DNA of 64,000 nucleotides, from positions 2,790,001-2,854,000 of the forward strand of contig NZ_CP019070.1 in NCBI RefSeq assembly GCF_001956695.1, written 5' to 3'. Positions 8,877 to 18,600 of the stretch are shown one piece after another. The stretch's first letter is position 1. Every line of letters starts with the position of its first letter. The notes beneath the pieces are model-generated. The model did not search any database. It saw only the letters and a program-made list of their open reading frames with translations, and was not told where the DNA came from. The translations under genes were made by a program, and so were the position numbers. The DNA is from Poseidonibacter parvus (GTDB lineage: Bacteria; Campylobacterota; Campylobacteria; Campylobacterales; Arcobacteraceae).

Positions 8877-10444
8877 TGTCAAAAGTCACTAAAAATAGAC
8901 TTTTTGAACTCCTTTCTGCTAGACATTCGAATAACCCATATTCGCGTCTAGCAGATATTCCCCCACCTGATAATTTTAAAGATATAAAAAAAGCAACTTC
9001 TAGAATTAAGACTGCAATTTTAAATCAAGAAACAATTACTATTGTTGGAGATTACGATGTTGATGGCGTTGTTTCAACTACAATTATGGTTGACTTTTTT
9101 AAAAAGATTAATGTAAAAATAGACTATATAATCCCAAATAGATTTGAGCATGGGTATGGATTATCTCCTAAGATTGTTGATATGATTAACGATGGTCTTG
9201 TAATAACAGTTGATAATGGAATATCAGCCATGCCAGCTGCACTAAAGCTAAAAGAAAAAGGTATTGATTTAATAATAACTGATCATCATACAGTTGGAGA
9301 GCAAATACCTTATGCTTATGCAATTGTAAATCCAAAACAAGAAGATTGTACTTTTGAGTTTAAAGATATCTGTGGAGCTCAAGTTGCTTGGTATTTATGT
9401 GCATCAATTAAAAAAGAGCTAAACCTTGATGTAAAAATGACAGACTTTTTAGACCTTCTTTGTGTTGCTATTATTGCAGATATTATGCCAATGACAGCAC
9501 TTAATCATACTCTTGTTAAACAAGGTCTTAAAAAAATTAAAACCTCTCCTAGAGAAGCATTTAAGAAATTAAATGAAGTTATGAGTAAGCAAGCTTTTGT
9601 ATCAGATGATATTGGTTTTTTTATAGCTCCTAAGATAAATAGCGCTGGAAGAATGGAAGATGCAAGTATTGCCCTAGAGTTTCTTCTTTCAAAAACTTCA
9701 TATCAAGCAAATGAATCTTTACAAATGTTAGAAGAGCTGAATAATTTTAGAAAAACACTACAAGAAGAAATCACAAAAAAAGCAGAAGCAAAAACAGATA
9801 AAAATGACAATGCCGTAATTGTTTGGGGAGAAGATTGGCATGAAGGTGTTATAGGAATTGTTGCTTCAAAATTATCAAACTCTTTTAAAAAACCTGCTTT
9901 TATTTTTTCATTGAATAATGCAATTGCAAAAGGAAGTGCAAGAGCAAATGCAAATATAAATCTTCATACAATAATAACAAAAGCATCACACTTACTTATA
10001 GGCTATGGTGGGCATAAAAATGCAGCTGGTCTTTCAATGAAAGAAGAAAACCTAGAAGAGTTTAAAGCTATTATAAACAAAGAACTAGAAGAACATAAAA
10101 ATGATTTACATATAGAACCAACAACTTTAGGTGAACTTGATGTTTCCTCTGTAGATTTACAATTTATAGATATTATTGACCAATTTGAACCATACGGTTT
10201 AGAAAACCTAAAACCTATTTTTAAAATATCAAATGTCTCACTTGTAAAATGCACTTTATTAGGAAAAGATAAAAATCATATGAAGCTAATGCTAAATTGT
10301 GATGGAGTTATTTTTGAAGCATTAAAATTTAATGATTCTAATAGTGACTTACCAAGTAGTTTTGATTTAATAGTATCTGTTAGTAAAAATGAGTTTAGAG
10401 GAGAAGTTACTCCTCAATTTTTAATACAAGAAATTATTTTATAG
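8876..10444 (+). CDS. recJ: Single-stranded-DNA-specific exonuclease RecJ
   Basis: RecJ degrades single-stranded DNA 5' to 3' in recombination and mismatch repair. The 522-aa protein carries the DHH-family motifs GDYDVDGV (about residue 60), VDNG (about 113) and TDHHT (about 137), followed by LLCVAIIADIMP, a DHHA1 domain with the GGHKNAAG motif near 380, and a C-terminal OB-like domain. It lacks the long C-terminal extension of enterobacterial RecJ, as is usual in Campylobacterota. The start overlaps the pyrG stop. The gene ends five bases from the convergent lipoprotein gene with no room for a separate terminator. Confidence 0.95.
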   Translation: MSKVTKNRLFELLSARHSNNPYSRLADIPPPDNFKDIKKATSRIKTAILNQETITIVGDYDVDGVVSTTIMVDFFKKINVKIDYIIPNRFEHGYGLSPKIVDMINDGLVITVDNGISAMPAALKLKEKGIDLIITDHHTVGEQIPYAYAIVNPKQEDCTFEFKDICGAQVAWYLCASIKKELNLDVKMTDFLDLLCVAIIADIMPMTALNHTLVKQGLKKIKTSPREAFKKLNEVMSKQAFVSDDIGFFIAPKINSAGRMEDASIALEFLLSKTSYQANESLQMLEELNNFRKTLQEEITKKAEAKTDKNDNAVIVWGEDWHEGVIGIVASKLSNSFKKPAFIFSLNNAIAKGSARANANINLHTIITKASHLLIGYGGHKNAAGLSMKEENLEEFKAIINKELEEHKNDLHIEPTTLGELDVSSVDLQFIDIIDQFEPYGLENLKPIFKISNVSLVKCTLLGKDKNHMKLMLNCDGVIFEALKFNDSNSDLPSSFDLIVSVSKNEFRGEVTPQFLIQEIIL

Positions 10445-10449
10445 TAGTT

Positions 10450-11034
10450 CTATAACACTACATGAGGACGGATAACAGGAGTTATATTATCTGTACCCTC
10501 AAGCTGTATAATCTCTTCATCAATACCTGTTCTTTCATATGATGAAGCTAATATATTTCCAGTTCTTATATCAATTAATTTAATAAATAAATTTAAACTT
10601 CTACTAGTAATTGAATAAGTTCCAACTACAGCATATCTTTCTTTATCTACTTTAGTAGAAACAATTTCACTTTGTTTTCTAGTTAATAAATTAAATCCAG
10701 TAGGACCTAGTTCAAACTCTTTACTAAATTCAACTTCTCTAACTATAATATTTAAAGATACTAGTCTATCTTTTAAAATATCAGCTAATAAAAAACCTAA
10801 CTCTGATCTATTTTTTAACTTATCTAAATTAACAAAATCTGAAACTAATACAATATCATCAATCATAGTATGACTTTTGATTTTTTTAGCTGATTCATCA
10901 ACTAATTGGGAAACTAAAGAATGAAAATCATTTGTTCCATTAATTAAATTTTTATGGGTACATGAACTTAAAAATAAAGCTAAAAAGCTAGATAAAAATA
11001 CTAGCTTTACTACTTTACTAAATCTAAAAAGCAT
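10450..11034 (-). CDS. FlgO-domain lipoprotein (downstream copy)
   Basis: The 194-aa protein begins with a lipoprotein signal peptide (KLVFLSSFLALFLSSC, lipid Cys near residue 25) and continues into a FlgO-type domain: SLVSQLVDESAKKI, then DIVLVSDFVNLDKL, LGFLLADILKDRL, and a strand-rich end with VGTYSITSRSLNLFIKLIDIRTGNILAS. FlgO is an outer-membrane lipoprotein needed for motility in Vibrio; in Campylobacterota the family is found outside flagellar operons and the role is not known. It starts four bases after the stop of the upstream paralogue, so the pair is one operon. The two proteins share architecture but are clearly diverged. Confidence 0.75.
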   Translation of the reverse strand: MLFRFSKVVKLVFLSSFLALFLSSCTHKNLINGTNDFHSLVSQLVDESAKKIKSHTMIDDIVLVSDFVNLDKLKNRSELGFLLADILKDRLVSLNIIVREVEFSKEFELGPTGFNLLTRKQSEIVSTKVDKERYAVVGTYSITSRSLNLFIKLIDIRTGNILASSYERTGIDEEIIQLEGTDNITPVIRPHVVL

Positions 11035-11038
11035 TTAC

Positions 11039-11704
11039 TTATCGTTCTTTTATTATATTTATTGTTCTTGCTGGTTTACAATCTTTAAACAACATACAAT
11101 CATTCATTCTTTTATGATTATAAGTAGCTCTTGAGCTTGAAATAATTTTTCCTGTAATATTATCAATTACTCTTGCATTTAACATTACTTTTCCATATTG
11201 TCTAGAATAAGTTCCAACAACTACATAAGTATTTGGTATTTTATTTTTAAGCTTATTAGTTTTTCTAGTAATGAAATATTCACCTTCATCGTTTACAGAA
11301 ACTGCTAATTGACCTCTAAATTCAATAATATTAAAACCTCTAATTGATAATTCATCAATTAAACTTTCACTTACAACTCTACCAAATTCAGTAGTTTTTT
11401 TGAATTCATCAAGTCTTACAAATGAAGTTATAAGCACAGGTTTATGTGTATTCATTTTTTGATTTCTCATCATTTGAGTAGCTAAAGAGGAGATTGTACC
11501 TTCTAATGTATCTTGAGTAGTTACATATCTTTGTTTATCTTGTGCGATTTCAAGATGTTGTTTTGTAGTTTGAACTTTGTTATACTCTTTTAAAACTTCA
11601 CCATCAACAGACGTACTTGTAATCTCATTTTTGTATGTACATCCAGATATAACAAATGCCATTAAAGTAGCTATTACACCTACTTTAGAAATACTTTTAA
11701 ACAT
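11039..11704 (-). CDS. FlgO-domain lipoprotein (upstream copy)
   Basis: A 221-aa predicted lipoprotein: signal peptide with lipobox VISGC (Cys about residue 22), a variable linker, then a FlgO-like domain with SSLATQMMRN, PVLITSFVRLDEFKKTTEFGRVVSESLIDELS and VVVGTYSRQYGKVMLNARVIDNITGKIISSS. The arrangement of strands and the TY(S)..Y.K..LNARVID motif match the downstream gene, which suggests an old tandem duplication. A good ribosome-binding site (AAGGGG) precedes the ATG. It is transcribed divergently from the DJ-1 gene. Localisation to the periplasmic face of the outer membrane is likely, and no partner is evident. Confidence 0.75.
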   Translation of the reverse strand: MFKSISKVGVIATLMAFVISGCTYKNEITSTSVDGEVLKEYNKVQTTKQHLEIAQDKQRYVTTQDTLEGTISSLATQMMRNQKMNTHKPVLITSFVRLDEFKKTTEFGRVVSESLIDELSIRGFNIIEFRGQLAVSVNDEGEYFITRKTNKLKNKIPNTYVVVGTYSRQYGKVMLNARVIDNITGKIISSSRATYNHKRMNDCMLFKDCKPARTINIIKER

Positions 11705-11849
11705 TAAAAACCCCTTTTACTAATTCTTTAAATTTTATTTAAACTTTGCTTATATACTCTTGAAAAGATTATTTTTTATTACTATTAAGTACTATTTTAA
11801 TGCATATTTATTCACCTTTAATTATAATTAGAAAAACAAAAGGATTTTT

Positions 11850-12395
11850 ATGCCAAAAGTTGTATTACCTATTTCAAATGGTTTTGAAGAAATTGAAGCA
11901 ATAACAGTTATTGATGTGTGTAGAAGAGCAAATATTGAAGTTACAATTGCAGCACTTGAAAATATTCAAACAACAGGTGCATCAAATATAAAAATCGAAG
12001 CTAATTGTATGATTGAAGATATAAATTCAATTGATTATGACATGATTGTTTTACCAGGTGGACTTCCAAATGCTTTTACTTTAGCAGAAAATAAAAAAGT
12101 ACAATCACTTTTAAAAGAGTTTAAAAATCAAAATAAAGATATTGGTGCAATTTGTGCAGCACCTTATGCCTTACATAAAGCAGAAGTTTTAAATAAAAAC
12201 TATACTTGTTATCCAAGTTTTGAAGAAAAAATAAAAGAAGATGGTTACCATTTAGAAGATGCAGTTGTAATTGATGGAAAAGTAATTACATCAAGAGGTC
12301 CAGGAACTGCCATGAGTTTTGCACTTGAAATAGTAAATATTCTTTGTGGAAATGAAGTTTATGAAAATGTGAAAAAAGGCTTACTTTTTAAATAG
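11850..12395 (+). CDS. DJ-1/PfpI family protein (YajL/ThiJ-like)
   Basis: This 181-aa protein has the class I glutamine-amidotransferase-like fold of the DJ-1 family. It starts PKVVLPISNGFEEIEA with the conserved glutamate near residue 16, has the VLPGGLPNA loop near 70, and the reactive cysteine C102 in GAICAAPYALHK. The end is VITSRGPGTAMSFALEIV, which is typical of the YajL/PARK7 branch. Proposed activities of the family include redox chaperone and deglycase, and the exact role is disputed. AAAGGA precedes the ATG. It stands alone between a divergent lipoprotein pair and the LpxH-like gene. Confidence 0.9.
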   Translation: MPKVVLPISNGFEEIEAITVIDVCRRANIEVTIAALENIQTTGASNIKIEANCMIEDINSIDYDMIVLPGGLPNAFTLAENKKVQSLLKEFKNQNKDIGAICAAPYALHKAEVLNKNYTCYPSFEEKIKEDGYHLEDAVVIDGKVITSRGPGTAMSFALEIVNILCGNEVYENVKKGLLFK

Positions 12396-12453
12396 TTCTT
12401 TTAGATTATTTCTATGTCATTCAAATGTAATCATAACTTAATATGCTTTTTGT

Positions 12454-13191
12454 ATGAAATACAAAAGCATATTTATATCAGATATACATCTTGGGACAAA
12501 ATTCTCAAAAGCAAAACAGCTATTAAACTTTTTAAAACATAATGAAAGTGAAAACTTAATCTTAGTAGGAGATATTATTGATGGATGGGCAATTAAAAGA
12601 AAATTTATATGGCCTCAAACACACTCAGATGTAATCCAAAAAATATTGAAGAAAGCTAGAAAAGGAACAAAAGTAACCTTTATAACGGGTAATCATGATG
12701 AGTTTATAAGACCTTTTGTTCCTTTAATTCTTGGCGATTCTTTAGAAATAACAAACGAACTTGATTATTTTGGAATTAATGGAAAAAAATATTATGTAAC
12801 TCATGGTGATTTTTTTGATTCAATTACCATGACTAAAAAATGGTTAGCAATACTTGGTGATTATGGATATGATTTACTACTTCATTTAAATTCACTCTTA
12901 AATTTTTTAAGAAGAAAAATAGGTATTCAAAAATATTGGTCACTCTCAAAATACGTAAAAGATAGTGTTAAATCTTCTGTCTCTTTTATCAATGATTTTG
13001 AAACTGTACTTTCAAATCACGCAAAAAATAAAGGATATGATGGTATTATTTGTGGACATATTCACAAAGCAGAGATTAGAGATATTGATTCAATACAATA
13101 TCTAAATTGTGGTGATTGGGTTGAATCTTGTACAGCAGTAGTAGAAACATATGATGGAGAATTTAAAATTATAAATTGGTTAGATAAATGA
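12454..13191 (+). CDS. Metallophosphoesterase, UDP-2,3-diacylglucosamine hydrolase-like
   Basis: The 245-aa protein has the full set of calcineurin-type metal-binding motifs: SDIHLG (about 9), GDIIDGW (about 43), GNHDE (about 79), THGDFFD (about 112) and CGHIHKAEI (about 202), ending with LNCGDWVESCTAVVE. That pattern is found in the LpxH2/YbbF-related group, whose members hydrolyse UDP-2,3-diacylglucosamine in lipid A synthesis; other members have unknown substrates. Its last codons overlap the ATG of the patatin gene (ATGA), so the two are probably an envelope-lipid operon. Confidence 0.82.
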   Translation: MKYKSIFISDIHLGTKFSKAKQLLNFLKHNESENLILVGDIIDGWAIKRKFIWPQTHSDVIQKILKKARKGTKVTFITGNHDEFIRPFVPLILGDSLEITNELDYFGINGKKYYVTHGDFFDSITMTKKWLAILGDYGYDLLLHLNSLLNFLRRKIGIQKYWSLSKYVKDSVKSSVSFINDFETVLSNHAKNKGYDGIICGHIHKAEIRDIDSIQYLNCGDWVESCTAVVETYDGEFKIINWLDK

Positions 13192-13943
13192 ATTTAGCAC
13201 TAGTATTAGGTGGTGGAGCTGCAAGAGGAGCTTTTCACTTAGGAGTTTTACATTATTGCGAGCAAAATAATATCGAAATTCATGCTTTCAGTGGCTCATC
13301 TATTGGAAGTATTATTTCATGTTCACATGCAAGTGGTGTAAGTGCTAAAGAGCAATTAAAGATATTTTCTTCAAATGATATAAGACAAGCTTTAAAATTT
13401 AACTATTTTAAAAATGGTCTTTTAAAAATTGATAATTCAAATAAAATCATTAAAGAACTCTTACCTATTTCTAAAATTGAAGATATTCCAAAACCAGTTT
13501 TTGTAAATGCTTATGATTTAAGAAAAAGAGAATTACACTATTTTAATAGTGGAGATACAATTACTTTATGTATGGCTTCAAGTGCAATTGTTCCATTATT
13601 TAAACCAGTTAAATACAAAGATATGTACTTAATTGATGGTGGATTATTTGATAATATTCCCATTAAACCTTTAGAAAACAAAAACTACGACATCTTTGCA
13701 ATTGATTTATTTCCAAAAAAATATGCAAATCCATTACTTAGATTAAATCCAGTAAAAATTATAAAAAGAAAACTTTTTACACAACTTTATACAAACTATA
13801 AATACTCCCTTGAAAACACCAACTATTACCTTGGAAGCAGTCATATAAGAGATTTTGCCTTATATAGTTTTAAAGAAATTGAAGATTGTTTTAATCTTGG
13901 AGTTAAAGAAGCTAAAAAACATTTTTTAGATATACTCTCTTAA
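13188..13943 (+). CDS. Patatin-like phospholipase
   Basis: This 251-aa protein shows the patatin hydrolase signature: the oxyanion loop GGGAARGAFHLG at residues 7-18, the nucleophile-elbow GSSIGS with the catalytic serine near residue 38, and the catalytic aspartate in DGGLFDN near 150. It is of the short bacterial RssA-like type with no signal peptide or membrane segment, so it should be a cytoplasmic or peripheral lipid acyl hydrolase. The start overlaps the stop of the phosphoesterase gene, and dnaE begins 31 bp after its stop. Confidence 0.88.
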   Translation: MNLALVLGGGAARGAFHLGVLHYCEQNNIEIHAFSGSSIGSIISCSHASGVSAKEQLKIFSSNDIRQALKFNYFKNGLLKIDNSNKIIKELLPISKIEDIPKPVFVNAYDLRKRELHYFNSGDTITLCMASSAIVPLFKPVKYKDMYLIDGGLFDNIPIKPLENKNYDIFAIDLFPKKYANPLLRLNPVKIIKRKLFTQLYTNYKYSLENTNYYLGSSHIRDFALYSFKEIEDCFNLGVKEAKKHFLDILS

Positions 13944-13974
13944 TAAAATACAAATAAATATTAAAGATTATATT

Positions 13975-16900
13975 ATGTCAACTACACCACAATTTACACA
14001 TTTACATTTACATACAGAATACTCACTACTTGATGGGGCAAACAAAATAAAACCACTTGCAAAAAAAGTAAAAGAGATGGGAATGACTTCTGTTGCAATG
14101 ACAGATCATGGAAATCTTTTTGGAGCAATTGATTTTTATAATGCCATGAAAAAAGAAGGTATTAAACCTATTATTGGAATGGAAGCATATATTCATAATA
14201 ATGAAGAATTAGGCGATAAAACAACCAGACAAAGATTTCACTTATGTCTATATGCAAAAAACCAAGAAGGTTATAAAAACTTAATGTTTTTAAGCTCACA
14301 AGCTTATATGCATGGGTTTTATTACTATCCAAGAATTAATAAAAAACTTTTAGCAGAAAACTCAGGCGGACTTGTATGTTCTGCTGCTTGTTTACAAGGT
14401 GAAATTAACTGGAATTTAAATACTCAAAATGAAAGAAATGTAAAAAACGGTGCAAAAGGATATGAAGGTGCTAGAAAAGCAGCACTAGAATATAAAGAAA
14501 TTTTTGGAGATGACTTTTATTTAGAAATCATGCGTCATGGAATTGGTGACCAACATTTTGTTGATGACCAGATTTTAAAACTTGGACGAGAACTTGATAT
14601 TAAAGTAGTTGCAACTAATGATACACATTATTTAAACCAAAAAGATGCAGATGCACATGAAGCATTTATGTGTATTGCTATGAATAAACTTTATGATGAT
14701 CCAAATAGATTAAGACATTCTGTACACGAATTTTATTTGAAAACACCAGAACAAATTGCAAAACTATATGCTGATATTCCTGAAGCAATAACAGCAACGC
14801 AAGAAATTGCTGATAAATGTAATTTAGAAATAAAACTAGGAGATCCAACTCCTCCAAACTTCAAGTTTACAAGACAAAAAGCGGAAGTAAATAATTTAAC
14901 TCTTCCAGAACCAGAGCTTGAATATTCTCTTGAAAATGATAAAATTTTATTTATTGATGAGTGCTGGAGAGGACTCGATAAAAGACTTCAAATTGTAGAT
15001 CCTTCAAAACATCAAGAATATAAAGACAGACTACAAGTAGAAATTGACATTATCAATGGAATGAAATTCCCAGGGTATATGCTTATTGTTTGGGATTTCG
15101 TAATCGTTGCAAAACAAATGAAAATTCCAGTAGGTCCAGGAAGGGGTTCAGCAGCAGGAAGCTTAGTGGCTTTTTCACTAGAGATTACCGATATTGACCC
15201 AATGCCTTATGGTTTACTTTTTGAGAGATTCTTAAATCCTGAAAGAATATCTATGCCAGATATTGATATGGATTTTTGTCAAGCAAGACGTGGTGAAATT
15301 ATTGATTATGTAGTTGAACAATATGGACGAGCAAACGTTGCTCAAATTATTACCTTTGGTAAACTTCTTGCAAAAGGTGTAATTAGAGATGTCGCTCGTG
15401 TTTTAGACATGCCATATTCAAAAGCAGATGCAATGGCAAAACTAATTCCTGATGAATTAGGAATTGACCTTACAAATTCATGGGAAAAAGAACCAAAAAT
15501 AAAAGAACTATGTGATGCTGATCCACAAGCAGGAAGAGTTTGGGAATATGCACTAGCCTTAGAAGGTCTTAATAGAAATGCAGGAACACACGCAGCTGGT
15601 GTTGTTATTTCAAATGAGCCTTTATGGAATAAAACTCCCTTATTTAAACCCTCAGGACTTGATACACTAGCAACTCAATATAATGGTAAATATGTTGAAG
15701 ATGTTGATTTAATTAAATTCGATTTCCTTGGATTAAAAACTTTAACAGTAATTGAAGAAGCTTTACAACTTATTGAAAAAAGACACGGAAAAAGAATTGA
15801 CTTCTTAACAGCAGATGTAAATGATAAAGGTGTTTATGACCTTATTCAAACAGGAAATACAATTGGGCTATTCCAAATAGAATCAGATGGTATGCAAGAT
15901 TTATGTAAAAGATTAAAACCTGATAATTTTGAAGATATTATTGCCGTTCTAGCACTTTATCGTCCAGGTCCAATGGAGTCAGGAATGCTTGATGACTTTA
16001 TTGATAGAAAACATGGTCGTGCTAAAATTGACTATTTCTATGATGAGTTTGATGCACCTTTAAGACCAATTCTAGAGCCAACTTATGGAGTTATTGTATA
16101 TCAAGAGCAAGTTATGCAAATTGTACAAACTATTGGTGGATTCAGTCTTGGTGGTGCAGACCTTGTAAGACGAGCCATGGGTAAAAAGATTGTTGAAGAA
16201 ATGGACAGATTAAAAGGTGAGTTTGCAGATGGTGGAGTTAAAAAAGGTTATGTAAGAAGTCACTGTGAAGAGTTATTCGACCTTATTGTAAAGTTTGCTG
16301 GATATGGATTTAATAAATCTCACTCAGCAGCGTATGCCCTTGTAACATTTTATACTTCTTATTTAAAAAACTATTATCCATCAGAATTTATGGCAGCACT
16401 TCTAACATTAGAAAAAGATAACACAGACAAAGTTGTAAAATATGTTGATGAAGTAAAAAGATTAGACTTAGAACTTTTCCCACCTGATATTAATAAATCA
16501 GATTTAGTATTTTCTGCAACTAAACTTGAGGGGAATGAAGTTGTAATGTTTGGAATGGGTGCTGTAAAAGGTGCTGGAGATGTTGCTATTAAGTCTATTA
16601 TTGCTGCACGTGATGAAGGTGGAGATTTTACAGATTTAGCTGATTTTATTTCAAGAATTGACGGAAGTAAAGTAAATAAAAGAGTAATAGAATCTTTAAC
16701 AAAAACAGGAGCTTTTGATAGCTTTGGTTATTCAAGAAGAGCCATGCTTGAGCAAATTGAGAAGATTTCTGAGTGTGTTGCAAACTCTATGAAAGCCAAG
16801 AAAATGGCGACAGGTTCACTCTTTGGAGATTCACAAGAGCTTACAAAAATTGATATTGTTTTAGATGAACTTGAAGAGTTTGAAGCAAAAGAGATACTAG

Positions 16901-17520
16901 AGTTTGAAAAAGCTTCATTAGGATTTTATGTATCAGGGCATCCACTTGATGAATATAGAGAACAATTAGATCAAATTAAATATACCCTTTCTTCTCAAAT
17001 TGAAGATTTAGCAGATGGTTCACAAGCTTTGTTTGTAGGGAAGATTGAAAATATAGTTACAAAAATATCAAAAAAAGGTAATAAATTTGGAATTGCTTCT
17101 ATTATAGATTTACACGGAAGTATTGAGCTTTTATTATTTGAAGATAGAATTAAAGAGCTTGAAGATGATTTTGATTTAGAAAAACCAATTGCATTTAAAG
17201 TAAAAATCTCAAAAGATGAAAACTTCACAAGAATGAACATCATGAAAATTGAAAGTTTAAAAGATGCAAAAAAAGAGAAAATTAAAACAAAACAAAAAGT
17301 AGAAGAAGAGCCACCTTTAACAATTGCTATTCCATTTACAAACAATGAAAATAGTATCTACCAACTCTTTGATTTAGTGGCAAATAATCAAGGGAAAAGA
17401 GACCTAAAAATATTAGTAAAATCAAAACTTGCAGATATTGAACTTGAAAGTGGTTTTAAGATAAATACTAATTTAGAAAAATTAATTCATAATATAGAAG
17501 GAGCTTTTGTAGTTTCATGA
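13975..17520 (+). CDS. dnaE: DNA polymerase III alpha subunit
   Basis: The 1,181-aa replicative polymerase. It begins with the PHP domain (FTHLHLHTEYSLLDG, TDHGNLFGAI), continues with the polymerase core containing GPGRGSAAGSLV near residue 390 and PDIDMDF near 425 with its catalytic aspartates, then LYRPGPMESGM and FNKSHSAAYALV (about 785), a helix-hairpin-helix region and an OB-fold (ALFVGKIENIVTKISKKGNKFG) near 1020. Length and order are normal for DnaE1. It is followed by surE with a four-base overlap (ATGA), so surE depends on the dnaE transcript. Confidence 0.98.
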   Translation: MSTTPQFTHLHLHTEYSLLDGANKIKPLAKKVKEMGMTSVAMTDHGNLFGAIDFYNAMKKEGIKPIIGMEAYIHNNEELGDKTTRQRFHLCLYAKNQEGYKNLMFLSSQAYMHGFYYYPRINKKLLAENSGGLVCSAACLQGEINWNLNTQNERNVKNGAKGYEGARKAALEYKEIFGDDFYLEIMRHGIGDQHFVDDQILKLGRELDIKVVATNDTHYLNQKDADAHEAFMCIAMNKLYDDPNRLRHSVHEFYLKTPEQIAKLYADIPEAITATQEIADKCNLEIKLGDPTPPNFKFTRQKAEVNNLTLPEPELEYSLENDKILFIDECWRGLDKRLQIVDPSKHQEYKDRLQVEIDIINGMKFPGYMLIVWDFVIVAKQMKIPVGPGRGSAAGSLVAFSLEITDIDPMPYGLLFERFLNPERISMPDIDMDFCQARRGEIIDYVVEQYGRANVAQIITFGKLLAKGVIRDVARVLDMPYSKADAMAKLIPDELGIDLTNSWEKEPKIKELCDADPQAGRVWEYALALEGLNRNAGTHAAGVVISNEPLWNKTPLFKPSGLDTLATQYNGKYVEDVDLIKFDFLGLKTLTVIEEALQLIEKRHGKRIDFLTADVNDKGVYDLIQTGNTIGLFQIESDGMQDLCKRLKPDNFEDIIAVLALYRPGPMESGMLDDFIDRKHGRAKIDYFYDEFDAPLRPILEPTYGVIVYQEQVMQIVQTIGGFSLGGADLVRRAMGKKIVEEMDRLKGEFADGGVKKGYVRSHCEELFDLIVKFAGYGFNKSHSAAYALVTFYTSYLKNYYPSEFMAALLTLEKDNTDKVVKYVDEVKRLDLELFPPDINKSDLVFSATKLEGNEVVMFGMGAVKGAGDVAIKSIIAARDEGGDFTDLADFISRIDGSKVNKRVIESLTKTGAFDSFGYSRRAMLEQIEKISECVANSMKAKKMATGSLFGDSQELTKIDIVLDELEEFEAKEILEFEKASLGFYVSGHPLDEYREQLDQIKYTLSSQIEDLADGSQALFVGKIENIVTKISKKGNKFGIASIIDLHGSIELLLFEDRIKELEDDFDLEKPIAFKVKISKDENFTRMNIMKIESLKDAKKEKIKTKQKVEEEPPLTIAIPFTNNENSIYQLFDLVANNQGKRDLKILVKSKLADIELESGFKINTNLEKLIHNIEGAFVVS

Positions 17521-18308
17521 TTAAACATATTTTATTATCAAATGACGATGGTTTTGATGCAATTGGGTTAGAAGCATTAATTCAAGCACTTAAACCAATT
17601 GCTAAAATAACAGTAGTAGCACCTGCAAAAAACAAATCAGCTTGCGGACACTCTTTAACACTTGATAGACCTTTAAGACTTGATAGAGTTGATGATGATT
17701 TTTATAAAGTTGATGATGGAAGTCCTACAGATTGTATTTTTATTTCATTAAACAATTTATTTAAAGATGGTTATAAACCTGATTTAGTAATAAGTGGTAT
17801 TAATATTGGTGCAAATATGGGTGAAGATATAACTTATAGTGGAACAGCTGCAGCAGCTATGGAAGCAGTGCTTCAAGGAGTACCAGCAATAGCAATTTCA
17901 CAAGTTTGCAAAGATAAGTGTAATGATATAAAAAATGGATGGGATTTTGCACTAGCAAAGCAAACAATTGCTACTTTAGCAAAGAAAATACTTGATGAAA
18001 GCTTTCCATTAGAGGAAAGAAAGTTTTTAAATGTTAATATCCCAGCAATAAAACCAGAACAGTGTAATGGAATTAAAATCACAAAAGCTGGATATAGAGA
18101 GTATGGGAATGATACTCATAGGCATCATAATCCAAGAGGTGAAGAGTTTTATTGGATTGGTCTACATCCATTAATTTGGAAAGAATCCAAAGATAAAAAT
18201 TGTGATTTTGAAGCTATAAAAGCAAATTACGTATCAATAACACCTATTATGCTAGATTTAACATCATATAATGATATTGAAAAAACACAAAATTGGTTAA
18301 ACAATTAA
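17517..18308 (+). CDS. surE: 5'/3'-nucleotidase SurE
   Basis: SurE is a metal-dependent nucleoside monophosphatase linked to stationary-phase survival. The 263-aa sequence has LLSNDDGFDAIGLEAL (metal-binding Asp pair at residues 9-10), VVAPAKNKSACGHSLTLDRPLR, DGSPTDC near 75, SGINIGANMGEDITYSGTAAAAMEA near 98-118 and the C-terminal GREEFYWIG-type segment (RGEEFYWIGL). All family motifs are present and the length is normal. Its ATG overlaps the dnaE stop. Confidence 0.96.
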   Translation: MIKHILLSNDDGFDAIGLEALIQALKPIAKITVVAPAKNKSACGHSLTLDRPLRLDRVDDDFYKVDDGSPTDCIFISLNNLFKDGYKPDLVISGINIGANMGEDITYSGTAAAAMEAVLQGVPAIAISQVCKDKCNDIKNGWDFALAKQTIATLAKKILDESFPLEERKFLNVNIPAIKPEQCNGIKITKAGYREYGNDTHRHHNPRGEEFYWIGLHPLIWKESKDKNCDFEAIKANYVSITPIMLDLTSYNDIEKTQNWLNN

Positions 18309-18319
18309 AAAGGAAATAA

Positions 18320-18583
18320 ATGAATTTTACAGAAGCAATTGAGCTAAATATAGACAAACTAGTTGGTACATTAAAACATGAAGAAGAACTAGAAGAAGTT
18401 TTAAAGAAAAAATTCACAAAAAAAGAATTTAAAGTATTTGTAGCATTTAGTGAAGGTAAATCTATAGATGAAGTAAAAACAATAATTAACGATGATGATG
18501 AAAGAATTAATGAAATTTACAAAACAGCTTGTAAAAAATTAAATCAAGAAAAAATCAAAAAAGAGTTAGTGTTTTTTAAATAG
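18320..18583 (+). CDS. Small conserved protein, possible sigma-region-4-like HTH
   Basis: This 87-aa highly charged protein is not one I can name. Its second half (FTKKEFKVFVAFSEGKSIDEVKTIINDDDERINEIYKTACKKLNQEKI) looks like the two-helix pattern of sigma-70 region 4 or LuxR-type HTH: a helix, the 'ALSEGKSIDEIA' turn, then a helix ending in ARKKL. DNA binding is therefore possible but not shown. AAAGGAAAT precedes the ATG, 11 bases after the surE stop, so it is probably the last gene of the dnaE-surE transcript. Its stop codon forms part of the terminator hairpin. Confidence 0.65.
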   Translation: MNFTEAIELNIDKLVGTLKHEEELEEVLKKKFTKKEFKVFVAFSEGKSIDEVKTIINDDDERINEIYKTACKKLNQEKIKKELVFFK

Positions 18584-18600
18584 AGTATAAAAATACTCTA
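18581..18600. terminator. Bidirectional hairpin containing both stop codons
   Basis: TAGAGTAT and ATACTCTA pair around AAAA. The first three bases are the stop of the plus-strand small gene and the last three are the stop of the minus-strand carboxypeptidase gene, so one hairpin closes both convergent units. Confidence 0.6.
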
